A DNA stretch of 64,000 bases from positions 54,903,136-54,967,135 of the forward strand of contig NC_134017.1 in NCBI RefSeq assembly GCF_040712315.1, read 5' to 3'. Both the position numbers and the translations under genes were made by a program. Below, piece by piece: positions 1-11,017 of this stretch. Positions within the stretch are counted from its first letter, which is position 1. Every line of letters starts with the position of its first letter. The notes beneath the pieces were generated by a model. It worked only from the letters and a program-made list of their open reading frames with translations, had not been told where the DNA came from and made no database searches. Source of the stretch: Castanea sativa. Taxonomy: Eukaryota; Streptophyta; Magnoliopsida; Fagales; Fagaceae.

Positions 1-2079
1 CTTTTCTTTTTCATCTTGAGTCTTAGGACACATATCCAGTCTTAAGCTCTCATTTTTTGCAATTGGAGTATCTATGGGTTTGCAATTATGCATTTGGAAA
101 CGCTCAAGAACTTTCTTAATGTAGGTTTGTTGTGATAACCCTAAAAGTTTCTTTGAGCGATCCCTGAGGATTTTAACCCCTAGAATATAATCTACCTCAC
201 CCATGTCCTTCATCTCAAAGTTACAGGACAACCACCCTTTTGTGGCGATAATCATCTCCATGTCATTACCGGCCAATAATATGTCATCGACATATAATGA
301 CAAAACAATGAAATTTCCCTTGGATCATTTTACGTAGACATAATGATCTTCTTCGATCATCGTAAAGCCATTCGATAGAACAGCTTGATAAAATCTCAGA
401 TACCACTGTTTAGATGACTGCTTTAAACCACATATAGATCACTTGAGTTTGCACACTTTTTGCTCTTGACCTTTGGTCACAAAGCCAATAGGTTGATCTA
501 TATAGATTTCTACATCTAGTTCTCCATTGAGAAAAGCTGTCTTAACGTCCATTTGGTATAATTCCAAATTCAAGTTTGCAACAATGGCCAAAATGAGTCG
601 AACAGAGGCAAACCTCTTAATTGGGTAAAAGGTTTCCTCGTAGTCAACACCCTCCTTTTGAGTGTATCCTTTTACCACTAATTGAGCTTTATACCTTTCT
701 ATTGACCCATTAGCCTTGCGTTTGATTTTAAAAACTCATTTGTTCCCAATTGCTTTTTACCTTAACGGTAGGTCTACCAGATCCCAAACCTGATAAGTTC
801 TCATAGACTCCATTTCATTATTCATTGCTTTCATCCACTCATCACTAACAGAAGATGAGAGAGCCTTTTGCATATTTTTTGGCTCATCATCATCCTGTGA
901 AACAATCATGAAAGCTTCCCCCTCAATCTCAAAATGACGATGAGGAACATTACCACGATTGCTTCTACGTGGCTAAGGTTGTTGTTGATCAACTTCTAGT
1001 GGTGTGCTCCCACTAGGTTGTGAGTCGCTCCCATTGTCTCTAAGAGTTTCAAGAATTTATTCCTTGTCCTCTACTAGTCTACTTGGCACGCCTCCCTCTT
1101 GATCCATTATTTCATAAAGAGTCAAGTTCTTTTCAACCTCACCTTTGTTAGGGAATTCACTTTCAATGAAATCAACATCACTTGACTCCAATTCAGTCAC
1201 ACTGCCATTTGGTTGTTCACCTATCAACACATATCCTTTGGAATGCTCAGAATATCTTATAAAGATACACTTCTTTCCTCTAGGCCCTAACTTCCCATAT
1301 TTATGAGAAGTATTGTGAACATAACCTGTTGAACCCTATGGCCGTAAGTTATTCAAGTCAGGTTTCTTGTCGGTCCATAGTTCATAAGGTGTGGAAGACA
1401 CTGATTTAGAGGGCACTTGGTTAAGTATATAGGCTACAGTCAAAAGTGCATCCCCCCAATATGAAATCGGTGGTTTGCTTGCGCCATCATTGACCTAACC
1501 ATCTCTAGCAATGTTCGATTTCTCCTTTCTACCACACCATTTTGTTGCGGTGTATAAGGCATCGTTAACTGCCTTAAAATTCCCCTTTCATCACATAGCT
1601 CCTTAAATTGCTCAGATAGATACTCACGCCCAGAATTAGTTCTAAGAGCCTTATGCTCTTGTCTAATTGATTCTCAATCAATCTCATGTATTGTCTAAAG
1701 CAATCTAAAGCCTCAAATTTATGATAAATCAAATAGACATGACCGTAACGCGTATAGTCATCTATAAATGTGATGAGTAGAAACCTCCATGCCTTGCCCT
1801 CACATTCATTGGACCACATATGTCAAAGTGGATTAGTTGCAATGGAAAAGATGCCCTTGTGGCTTTTCCCAACGGTTTTCTTTTTGACTTTCTCACTAGA
1901 CAATGTTCACATATGAACAAAGTGACCTTAGCGAAATTGCCCATAAGGCCTTCTCTAGCTAACCTAGTCATCCTCTCTTGCCCTATATGGCCAAGCCTAG
2001 CATGCCATATAATTGAATTATTAGAAGTATTATCAGATGAAGTAAAAAAAGATTGAACTATCATTATTATAATACTCAA
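1..2079 (-). pseudogene. Ty1/copia pol remnant: GAG-pre-integrase, integrase, reverse transcriptase
   Basis: Minus-strand polyprotein remnant. About 2079-1850 encodes a GAG-pre-integrase zinc region (WHARLGH, then CEHCLVRKSKR). About 1820-1500 is the integrase core (FIDDYTRYGHVYL, later the PQQNG-type motif before ERRNRTLLEM). About 720-1 is reverse transcriptase, with YQMDVKTAFLNGELD near 560-510 and the catalytic YVDDILLA near 295-270. Frameshifts and stops separate these blocks, so the element cannot make an intact enzyme. It continues past position 1, so RNase H and one LTR are outside the window. The superfamily call is secure; the lineage within copia is not assigned. Confidence 0.93.
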
Positions 2080-2278
2080 TATCCAAAATTAAAAAACCAT
2101 TTGAAATAAAACCACAGCCATAATAAACTGTTCCCAAATGCAATAAAACATAATTATTATAAAAAATAAACTGGAAACCAAGTCTTAACAAAGTAACTAT
2201 GGAAAGTAAGTTCCTCCAAATCTCTAGAGCATACAATATGTCATGGAGTAATAGAGTGCAACCACCTCACAACTCTAA

Positions 2279-2317
2279 CTTGTAGGTACCAATTCCAGCT
2301 TGTAGGTACCAATTCCA
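2279..2317. repeat. 20-bp tandem duplication in protease remnant
   Basis: CTTGTAGGTACCAATTCCAG occurs twice head to tail (2279-2298, and 2299-2317 apart from its last base). It adds a small duplication inside the decayed copia protease and is one of the events that broke the frame. Confidence 0.8.
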
Positions 2318-3362
2318 AGTACCTCCACGCTAGCTCCGTTTCCCACCTTGATGTCTCTACTCTCAATAGGAATCCGATGGTACTCCATAAATCTCACTCT
2401 ATCTCTCACTACATGTTCTGTTGTTGCTGAGTCTATAGTCCACATAGGAGCAGAATTAGCAATAAGGACATGACTAGTTACAAAAACATGGTGAGATGTA
2501 GGATTAGGTGTTACCTTTTTTGGTTCAGTGCAATCAAGAGCAAAATGTCATTTCTTTCCGCAATTATAACAAGTCAACTTAGACTTGTCCTTCTTTGCAC
2601 GCTTTCCTCTAGTATTGCGCTTGACAAACTTAGCCTTCTTAGGCGGTGGCCCATTAGGTCTCTCCTGTCAGGAGCGTAATCAGGTTGCTTGTGTTTAGGC
2701 CTAGATGCCTTATGCGTGCTAATCTCAGCCATGTGCACAGAACTAATCTGCTCAGTTGCTTCAAGGCGCTTAGCTTCAAGTTCCAAGTGATGAGCCACAT
2801 CATCAAATGTTTTGATGTTCTCATTATGTGTTAAGTTTTGACACATCGTCTCCCATGAACTTGGAAGTGAAAGAATCACTGCCTGGACTTGTTGTTTGTC
2901 AGTAAAATTGTTTCTAACTGATTTGAGCTCTCAAATCATGGAGGACATCGCCCTAAGATGCTACTTCATCATATGTTCAGAGCACATCTTATATGAATCA
3001 AATTTCATTGTTAAGCCACGCAGTCTAGTGGCTGATGTCCTTCCATATCTTAGCTTTAGAGCTTTCCACATGTCTTGCGCAGTTGTTTACTGCTCAAATT
3101 CACCAATCAAGTCATTGTGCATGCTGCTCAACATTGTAAAACGCGCACACAAATTTTTCTTTTGCCAACTTTCATAGGCAGTAAGATCACGTTGGTGTTG
3201 CTCTGTGCTTCCCTCATCGGATTTACTCAACGAATGAGTCAAAGTCTCAAGGACTTCTTGCTCGTTCAGCACATACTGGATTTTGAGGTGCCAAATATTG
3301 TAATATTCACCATCCAATTTCTCTCCTTTATTGAGGCTAGCAACTATACATTTGGAAGCCAT
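2290..3362 (-). pseudogene. Ty1/copia gag and protease remnant
   Basis: 5' part of the same minus-strand element. The likely gag start is the ATG at 3362-3360 (MASKCIVASLNKGEKLDGEY), followed by a UBN2/copia-type gag with the Y-x-IWHLKIQYVL motif. Gag continues through LPSSWETMCQNLTHNE and a CCHC zinc knuckle near 2570-2530. The knuckle is broken: the codon expected to be Gly before the His is TGA at 2550-2548 (CYNCGKK-stop-HFALDC). The aspartic protease follows near 2440-2300, and its active site reads DSATTEH where the family has DSGATEH. No LTR or primer site is visible directly upstream, so the 5' end is probably lost. Confidence 0.9.
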
Positions 3363-3407
3363 TTCACTACAAAATTTTACAAATGGGACATTACACACAC
3401 ATTTCAA

Positions 3408-5566
3408 AAAATTTTGACGTTCAATCTAAAATAAACTTAGATAATCAACACACGTCGCAAGATCGAAAATTCGCTAAGCTTCTTAGTCATCTCTTGCGCC
3501 ACTAGTATTCATTACTAAGCTTGATTTTAATCTATTCGTGCAAAATTATGTATGGGAGAGAGCGCAACTCAACCATATTCCTACTATTTTATATTTCAAT
3601 TCTAAACATATTTACAAAATATATGTATTTTTTTTATGGGTACAAAATATATGTATTGAAAATAATTCACCAATATTATCAATTAACTATTAAGCCAAAC
3701 ATGCTATCACAATTTAAACTCATGAGAACAATTCTTATAGTCATCTCATTATTTCACTAAGAAATAATTATTGTTTTGTCGCGTTAAATATAATATTTAT
3801 CTTTTATGCCATATTTCACTAAGAAATAATAATGGAATTAAAAAATTTACAAAATTAAATCAATTCCATATCATTTACACATATACCTTTTACGTTTCAT
3901 GAGAAATAAATGCTAGGCTTGTATGGTATATGTTTCAATGAAATAATTGGATGGATTTAATAGAGTTTTAATCCAGATAAATTATCGCAAATTTATCACT
4001 GACCATGATATAGAGTTGGTCAGGTACTTGGGCCTTTTTTATTTATTTATTTTTTAAATAGTGAAACAGTTGCAATAGGCTTAATATACCCACACACCAA
4101 AAAAAAAAAAAAAAAACTCACAAGAATCAAGGACCCCAAATGGAGCACATGTACATACTGAATAGTGTACACTAACAGAGCCAAAAAAAAAAAAAATACA
4201 AATAAGTGTTTAAGAAGTAAACAATTGTGGGACCTCCTTTTTGTATTTCATTGGCTATCACTCTTGCCCTTTTGGCGAGTGACAGACACGTGATATGCTA
4301 AACACCTAAAATAGGTTGTCTTCTACCTTCATCCTCTCAATTTCTTTCAGCCAAAGAAAATGAGTTTCAGACATGAACTTCAAAGTTTTATATCCTCTTC
4401 ATTTCAAGTCCATTTTTAACGTACCATATACCGATTTAAAGCTTATAACATATAGATTCATAATATGAAATCATATTTTGCAAATAGAAATCATATAAGA
4501 GCAATTTTTTCCTTAAAATTTCGGTGTTCTAAGTTTTATTAAACTATGTCTTATGGCACACTTAGAGATTTGCTACAAAACTTAAGGTGGATATTAATAC
4601 ATGTAATATAAACAACACATATTAATTTCAAGGCATGAAATGCTCAGAATCAAAACTTGCCATTGAAGGCCATGTGAGGTGCATAGAAAGTCATAACATA
4701 TCTTAGAAGCATAAAACACATTAAGAACTAATCATATATGTCTATGACATTGAGAACAACCTATAAATACTTTGATACCAACGTAAGAAATAGAGACTTG
4801 CAGCGGAATATAAATAATTGCTTTTTCAGCATATCTCTCTTGGCCTAAACCGACGATCACACAGGAATTTTGAGATTCTTCTACACTGTTTAGAGCCAGC
4901 CTCCATGCAGACCAGCTATTCAAACACGTTTTGAATTCCAGTTTGTATAACCCACGAACCAAAAACGTTTCTTGACTGTGTTGCACACTACTAGAGTGAT
5001 GCAAACATAACCCACAACCTAAGAGCCTCACAACACTCTGTAAACACTATGAGAAATGCAGAATTCATTCACTATATAATGGGTACTACTCTTGGTGATT
5101 ATATACACACCACTCCATTAATATTAAGTGGGATAGAGGACTTAGTGGGGTAGAGTAACGGTTCAAACCATTACTCCATAACTCACGGATGTTATAATTA
5201 TTCTGAAGTATACAGAGGGATATGCCCACTTTGGGTGTCTGTCCATATTCTTTTTAGTTTCTAATAGCTACAACTTCGCCTAATATATTTTTTATTGGAT
5301 ATAAATTTTGACAAATCTACTATTGAAGTACATTTTCTTCTTATATCCTTCATGCTTGCGAAATTTTTAGAAAATTAAAGATCAATAACTATATCATCAA
5401 TCAATTGTTTAAATTACAAGTTTTTATAGTATAAAATTATACATAAAAAATAAGTTTATGAATCATATAGTAAATAACATCTGACTGCACATAATTTGAT
5501 ATGTGTATTAAGAGTATAAGAAATATGCAATCCAATGGTTAGATTTTTAAAATATGTAGCCATAAT
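3408..5566. other. AT-rich intergenic stretch, no gene seen
   Basis: No coding region recognised. It holds two poly-A tracts (about 4100-4118 and 4183-4195). At 4768-4805 there is a TTTGATACCA ... GCAGCGGAAT signature. Read on the minus strand this gives TGGTATCA, like the iMet-tRNA primer site of a copia element, so it may be the edge of an old LTR element. The minus-strand ORF at 4732-5031 has no recognisable domain. Confidence 0.5.
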
Positions 5567-5929
5567 AATTTTTTTGGCGAAACTACAATGTTGGTCTCTT
5601 AAGTTTACTCTATGTGCGCAATTGGTCCCTTAAGTTTCAAGTGACCGAGCGCAATTAGTCTCTCAAGTTTTAAAAATGAGTTGTATTAATCATTTTACTA
5701 ACTGTCGTTAATAGTGTTATTTACGTGGCTAACGGAATAATGACTTGACATTTTTTTTTTGTAATGATATGGCATTTTTTAATTAAAAAATTACAATAAT
5801 TAGTTTCCATGACAGATCAAATCTAAATCAAATTGACTTAGATTAAAATTTTAAATCAAATCTAAAATCACAACCTGGTTCCAAATAAAATCACATACAT
5901 TTGTGATTTTGGATTCACAAATGCACAAC

Positions 5930-6120
5930 GGCATGAGAGAGAAGGGGGAGAAAGAGACTAAGCGGACCATAGCCGCTGCCGGCAACGCCTCTGCCCTCTG
6001 CTGGAGACGGTGGCAGCCTAACTCCAAGTGACGTCAGCCACTAGTGTGTCTTCTTACTCGCACAGCCACCGACAGTCCGCCAATCCTCCTCCCCTATTCG
6101 GAAAGCCTCACAGATATTGC
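5930..6120. other. GC-rich filler inside MULE, possible captured gene fragment
   Basis: This roughly 190-bp block is rich in C and G (for example GCCGCTGCCGGCAACGCC and CGGTGGCAGCC), while the surrounding DNA is strongly AT-rich. It sits between the two inverted arms of the 5576-7191 element. Plant Pack-MULEs commonly carry host exon pieces in this position. I find no long ORF and cannot name a donor gene, so capture is an inference from composition and location. Confidence 0.45.
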
Positions 6121-6803
6121 TCTTTTCTCTCGTGTTGTTATGCTCTCAATTTAAACAAATAAGCTTTTCTATTTCTTAATAATTTTGAATGGATATTATT
6201 ATTCCATTTGAAATTGGGTTTGGAATGTTCAATTATTCTTTGCTGGTTGGGTATTTGTTTTAATAAAAAAAAAATCTGGGCAGCCGAGTCCAACTGACTC
6301 ACAGTTGAGTACAATATCATACCTTTAAAATGGTTTGTACTTACCTTAGTTCTATTTCAATGGTAAAGGACATTTCGAACTTCAATATAAACGAACTTTT
6401 CTCAAAGAAAGTATAGACACAAGAAATTTTGGCAGCAGTTTGGTATATGCTAAGTCAACGATTTTTTTTTTTTTTTTTTGATTGGAAAAGTCTACACTCA
6501 TTCAACTGAAAATGAAAGACAACAAGGTCCATATACAAAGCTGGTACAGAGCTAATACAAAAATCTCTCTCTTCCCCTTCTCTCTCTTGAGTTGTTGTGC
6601 GTTTGTTAAACAATAATTAGATTTGTTTTTAATCGAGTGAGTATGATTTAGATTTGATTTCAACCGGTTAAGTTTGCTTTAGATATAATCTAACGTGGAA
6701 ACTCATTATTTTAATTTTTTTAATTAAAAAATGTCACGTCATTTAAAAAATGTCAAATCATTATTTTGTTAGTCATATAAATAACATCACTAATGACAAT
6801 TAG

Positions 6804-7064
6804 AGGGCGTTTGGATTGAAATTATCCGGGCTGCGTTTCAGCGTTTCAGCGTTTTCAGATTTTTTTTTTTTTTTTTTTAAGCAGTAGTTGTTGACTAATT
6901 ACTCATGAACAGTGCATCCGTGCACTGTTCATGGACCCACAAATTTTACTTTTCAGCAACTTTTTCATTAAAAATTGGTCCCACGGCACTATTCACACAT
7001 TTAAAAATTATTTTGCTACAGTGTTTTCAGTTTTCAGTTTTCAGCAATAAGTTCTATCTAAATG
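6804..7064. mobile_element. hAT-type MITE nested in the MULE right arm
   Basis: Flanked by GACAATTAG at 6795-6803 and 7065-7073 (8-9 bp, hAT-like). Removing it rejoins the right arm of the surrounding MULE so that it matches the left arm (TTACTAACTGTCGTTAATAG), which confirms insertion into that element. Ends are AGGGCGTTTGGATTG and CAATAAGTTCTATCTAAATG. The interior (TGCTACAGTGTTTTCAG) is the reverse complement of the MITEs at 7856 and 20080, so it is the same family in opposite orientation. Confidence 0.8.
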
Positions 7065-7483
7065 GACAATTAGTAAAAAAACTAATATAACTCATTTTGT
7101 AAATATGAGGGACCAATTGTGCTCAGTTGAAACTTGAAGGACTTATTGCGCACAAAAAATAAATTTGAGAGACCGCTATTGTAGTTTCACCAATATTTTT
7201 CAATAGAAATTGTAGTTTTAAGCAATAACCAAGTTTGTAGCCAAATTTTATCTTTAAAGAAAATGTTAAGTACGTAAAAAAAATATATAACAATTGATCA
7301 CTCACTTTATTTATTAGAGCGAAAAAAAACTCACACAATTTGCTTTCATTATGCAAAGCCCGTAGTCATTCTTTAGAAATGTTGCACAATACGAAGAGGA
7401 TAGGCTGAAGGCTAGCTAAAACGTAAGCGTAATATGTAGCCTCAGAAACAAACTTCAATGGAGTATTGATTGTCTATTCTTTG

Positions 7484-7533
7484 GGTAGCAGAATAATAAT
7501 AATAATAATAATATGTCTATTATTTGGGTAGCA

Positions 7534-7570
<37 letters not shown>
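7484..7570. repeat. Duplicated TTTGGGTAGCAG-(AAT)n unit
   Basis: Two successive copies of TTTGGGTAGCAGAATAAT followed by AAT repeats (about 6 and 11 units). This is a small microsatellite-containing tandem duplication just upstream of the 5.5-kb repeat copy A. Confidence 0.75.
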
Positions 7571-7571
<1 letters not shown>

Positions 7572-7855
7572 CGTAAAAGATTATCGGAATTGGAAAAGAG
7601 ACAATCGAGCATATTAGTAGTCGTATGAAAAAAATATTACTATCATACCCTATCTTTGCTAGTAGGTAGTAGTCCAAATAAAACAATTATTTTGATCTCT
7701 AATTAATGTTGGACAAAAGGCAACAACGCCCTATCCAACATTCCATGCAAGATCGTCTCAAATTACAATATATAATGGCATGTACAGTAAATATCCAAAT
7801 GTATGTACATTATAATTATTTTATTCGTTATTTATATTTTAGTTATTTTGATTTT

Positions 7856-8065
7856 GAGTTTGTTTGGATAGAACTTATTGCTGAAAACTGAAAATACTGT
7901 AGCAAAATAATTTTTAAATGTGTAAAAATTACTGTCCATGCCAAAAATTACTGTTCATTGGCCTAAAATCACTGTTCATGACCAATGAACAGTGACATGT
8001 ACGCTGAAAAAAAAAAAAAAAAAAATCCAAAACGTGGACGCTGGACGTTGAATCCAAACGTCCTC
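7856..8065. mobile_element. hAT-type MITE, copy in repeat A
   Basis: Terminal inverted repeats GAGTTTGTTTGGAT and ATCCAAACGTCCTC. Flanking 8-mers are TTGATTTT (7848-7855) and TTTATTTT (8066-8073). The one mismatch is absent in copy B, so it arose after the duplication or after insertion. The interior contains CACTGTTCATGACCAATGAACAGTG, a short palindrome in two halves, and a poly-A tract. Confidence 0.85.
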
Positions 8066-8379
8066 TTTATTTTCAAAATCTAACGAGCTCTGCAACTTTC
8101 TGTTCATTATATTTATGTTTATAGATAACAATTATTATGTTTTTTTTTTTTCTTTCACAAAGTTGAGTTAGAATAGATTTTTAAACTAAAAAAATTATCA
8201 TAAACATAAAAAAATATGTTTCCTTCAATTTTTGTTTGTTGATGTTGTCCTTGTATTTATAATTATTTTATTGTTATTGATATAACATAAAAAAGTTATA
8301 TTTTATTTTTCTCTCCTACTTTGTCACATTTTTGGCAATTTTCTAAAAGACTTGTGAAACTATTTACCCATAGTAAACG

Positions 8380-8460
8380 CACTACAAGATAGGCCCTTTT
8401 AGCTTCAAAAAATAAGATAATCTAATTTCAAAATGCCACGTAATTAAACTGTAGTAGCTA
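8380..8460 (+). other. CACTA-like terminus inside repeat A
   Basis: CACTACAAGATAGGCCC starts at 8380, the form of a CACTA transposon end. The inverted subterminal words GGCCCTTTTAGCTTC and GTAGTAGCTAAAGCCC follow within 75 bp. No matching opposite end was found, so it may be an isolated end. The same sequence is at 20610 in copy B. Confidence 0.4.
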
Positions 8461-8548
8461 AAGCCCTTAGATTTAAATGAAAATCTTGAATAAAAAAAAT
8501 TAATATTCAAACTTGCAATATTTTAAATCTTTGATATCATAAGCATAT

Positions 8549-8550
<2 letters not shown>

Positions 8551-8624
<74 letters not shown>
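8551..8624. repeat. (AAT)n microsatellite, about 24 units
   Basis: Uninterrupted AAT repeats. The corresponding tract in copy B (20781-20810) has only about 9-10 units, which explains nearly all of the length difference between the two 5.5-kb copies. Confidence 0.95.
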
Positions 8625-8626
<2 letters not shown>

Positions 8627-10088
8627 GTTAAATTTGTAATCTTTGATATATGTAACATTGTAATTAATCATAAATAAGTCTTTTATGTCTCTTTCATCAT
8701 TCTTAACTTAAAATTGTTTCAATTCATTTTTATAGTTCTTATAGATAAATAATTGGCTGCTGTGATAGATCTTTGTTTGAATTTTTTTTTTTTTTTTTTT
8801 TTTTTTTGTCAAACTAGGAAGAGAAAACTGACTAGATTGTATCAATTTTAAAGAGAGAATGGAGGGTTGGATCGCTAAAACAAGTGGTCTTAGAGCCTGT
8901 TTGGATAAACTGTTTCAAAAGGTGCGTTTTAAAAATTAGCGTTTTGAAATCGTGCGTTTTGAAAACTCCATTTTAAAAACCACAAATAAGTGTTTGGTTA
9001 AAATGTGAAAATATGCGTTTTCTATTTTTAAAGCCATATTAAGCGTTTGGATAAGCTGTTTTAAAAATAGCTGTTTTGAGTGTAAATTCCTAAAAAGGAC
9101 TTAACTATTTTTTGAAGGTTATATTGTCATTTTTCCTGTGATCAGTGTTTTTTTATTATTGAAAATATGTAATTAAGCTTAACAATTAAATTAATAATAA
9201 CAACAATAATGATGTTTTTTTTGTTGAAATTCATGGAGAGAAATTTATCAAATTTATAATATTAAAAATAACTCATCAAGAAAAAGATATTAAAATGATT
9301 AGGAAAGTAATTATATTGAAATGTTAATTGCCAACAATATCAATACTAGACAATCCATTATAATAATAAAAAAGTTCTTATCCGAAAAATTAAAAACCAA
9401 AACACCAAAACAAAAATAATAAAAATATTGTTTACAACCCACAAATGGATCAAGCTATTTTGTCACGAACAAATTTCATCTCCTCATCTTGTTATTATGT
9501 ATAAACATGATAAATAGAAATACTTTATTTGGATTGTGAAAAAGATCAAAATGATTTATTTAAAAAAAATGAAGATCAAACGTAATTAATATTATGTTTA
9601 TTTTTATTTTTATATTTTCTAAATTATTAGTTATATTGTTTGGAAGTTGAATGAAAAATATATAGTGGAAACAATTTTTTTTTATAATAACATTACTATT
9701 TGGTATTTACTATTATGTCATTTCTATAATAAAAATGGTCATGTTAATGGATTCTCTTAGAGCAGTTATTAATAAACTATATTTAGTAAAGTTTTAACAC
9801 AATTTTCATGAGAAATATAAAAAGTTGATAAAAAATTTAATTATTTTATTATTTTTCCATAAAATGTTTCTAAATATAGTTCATAAACCAATGCTTTTAG
9901 GGCATTTGTTAACATGCATTTTCCTAGTAAAAATAGGGATTCAGGCATTTAAGAAAACATAAAGGTATTACAGGGACTTCAAATCAAATTGATTCCATTC
10001 CACTCAATGAATTAAAGATATATGGGAGGTTAGTTATTATATTGAATATCATGTGATTCACTCATTAGATTATTAAATTAATAACTTG

Positions 10089-10419
10089 ATACGAGCCTCC
10101 GAGAACGTGCTCACTCGCGTGCTTAGAGGCTATTCTATTTTTTTTATTGGTAAAGATTAAAAATTTGTATCCATTAAAAATTGGGTTATTACATTTTTCA
10201 ATCATAGAAATACCTAGGAGTGTGATGATTGTTATGTGTTTGTACCAAATATTAAGATTATTAACATTTTTCCAAGCATAACATTCATTAAACCCCTAGT
10301 TATTTTTGTTATTGAAAAATGTAATAACCTAATTTCTAATGGATATAAATTATTAATTTACCAAAAAAAATAGAAGAGCCTCTGAGCACGCACGTGAGCG
10401 CGTGCTTGGAGGCTTGTAT
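10089..10419. mobile_element. Fold-back/MITE element with GC-rich ends, repeat A
   Basis: Roughly the first and last 110 bp are inverted repeats of each other. The left arm begins ATACGAGCCTCCGAGAACG and the right arm, reverse complemented, begins ATACAAGCCTCCAAGCACG. Both continue into TTGGGTTATTACATTTTTCAAT-type sequence. Within each end a smaller palindrome GCCTC...GAGGC brackets CGTGC and GCGTGC words. The whole 331-bp element could fold into one long hairpin. No coding capacity and no clear target duplication. Confidence 0.75.
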
Positions 10420-11017
10420 TTTGTAATTATCATAATTTTTTGGCAATTTTGTTGATGCATTAATTAGTGTTTTGATAATTGGAAGATAATGATATAATTC
10501 AGTATTAACCTTTAGGAGGAGATGGAAAAAAAGAAAAAGAAAAAGATCATCTAAGCAAATCTTATAAAGTTTTATAAAGTCAAAGAAATTACAAAAGCTA
10601 TTGTGAAAAAGTTGATAAATCGATGTAGAAACTTGAAATATTTACATCAGGTGAAATTGAAAAATAATTCACTACATTAGAAACATGGAATTGGTCATAT
10701 TGTTAAATGAAAGATCCATGTTTGCTTTTGTTTGAGTGTTGTTGTAGGTGTTGTTTTCTGTTTTTTTTTTTTTTTAATTTGATTTGATTTTATTTAAAAT
10801 GTAGTATTTTAATTCTAAAATTTAGCCATGTACTACACATCCATAACAAAAAGTCAAAAAGAGCTTAAATTTAAAATTTAACAACTACCTTTTTTTTTTT
10901 CTTTAACTATAAAAGACTCAAATTTTTTTTTTTTTTTTGGGTTATGTAAAGGCTCCAGATGTGGATCCATGTTTTTTTCTTTTCTTTTTAGTGGTGTTGT
11001 TGTTGTTCTTATATTTA

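Larger units (their letters stand above)
5576..7191. mobile_element. Mutator-like (MULE) non-autonomous element with long TIRs
   Basis: The left end (GGCGAAACTACAATGTTGG, 5576 on) and the reverse complement of the right end (GGTGAAACTACAATAGCGG, ending 7191) align for roughly 190 bp. Alignment includes the GTGCGCAAT and AATGACTTGACATT blocks. The right arm is split by a nested MITE (6804-7064). The flanking 9-mers AATTTTTTT (5567-5575) and AATATTTTT (7192-7200) agree at 8 of 9 positions, as expected for a MULE target duplication. No transposase is encoded. The interior holds an unusually GC-rich block (5930-6120), which may be captured host DNA. Confidence 0.78.
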
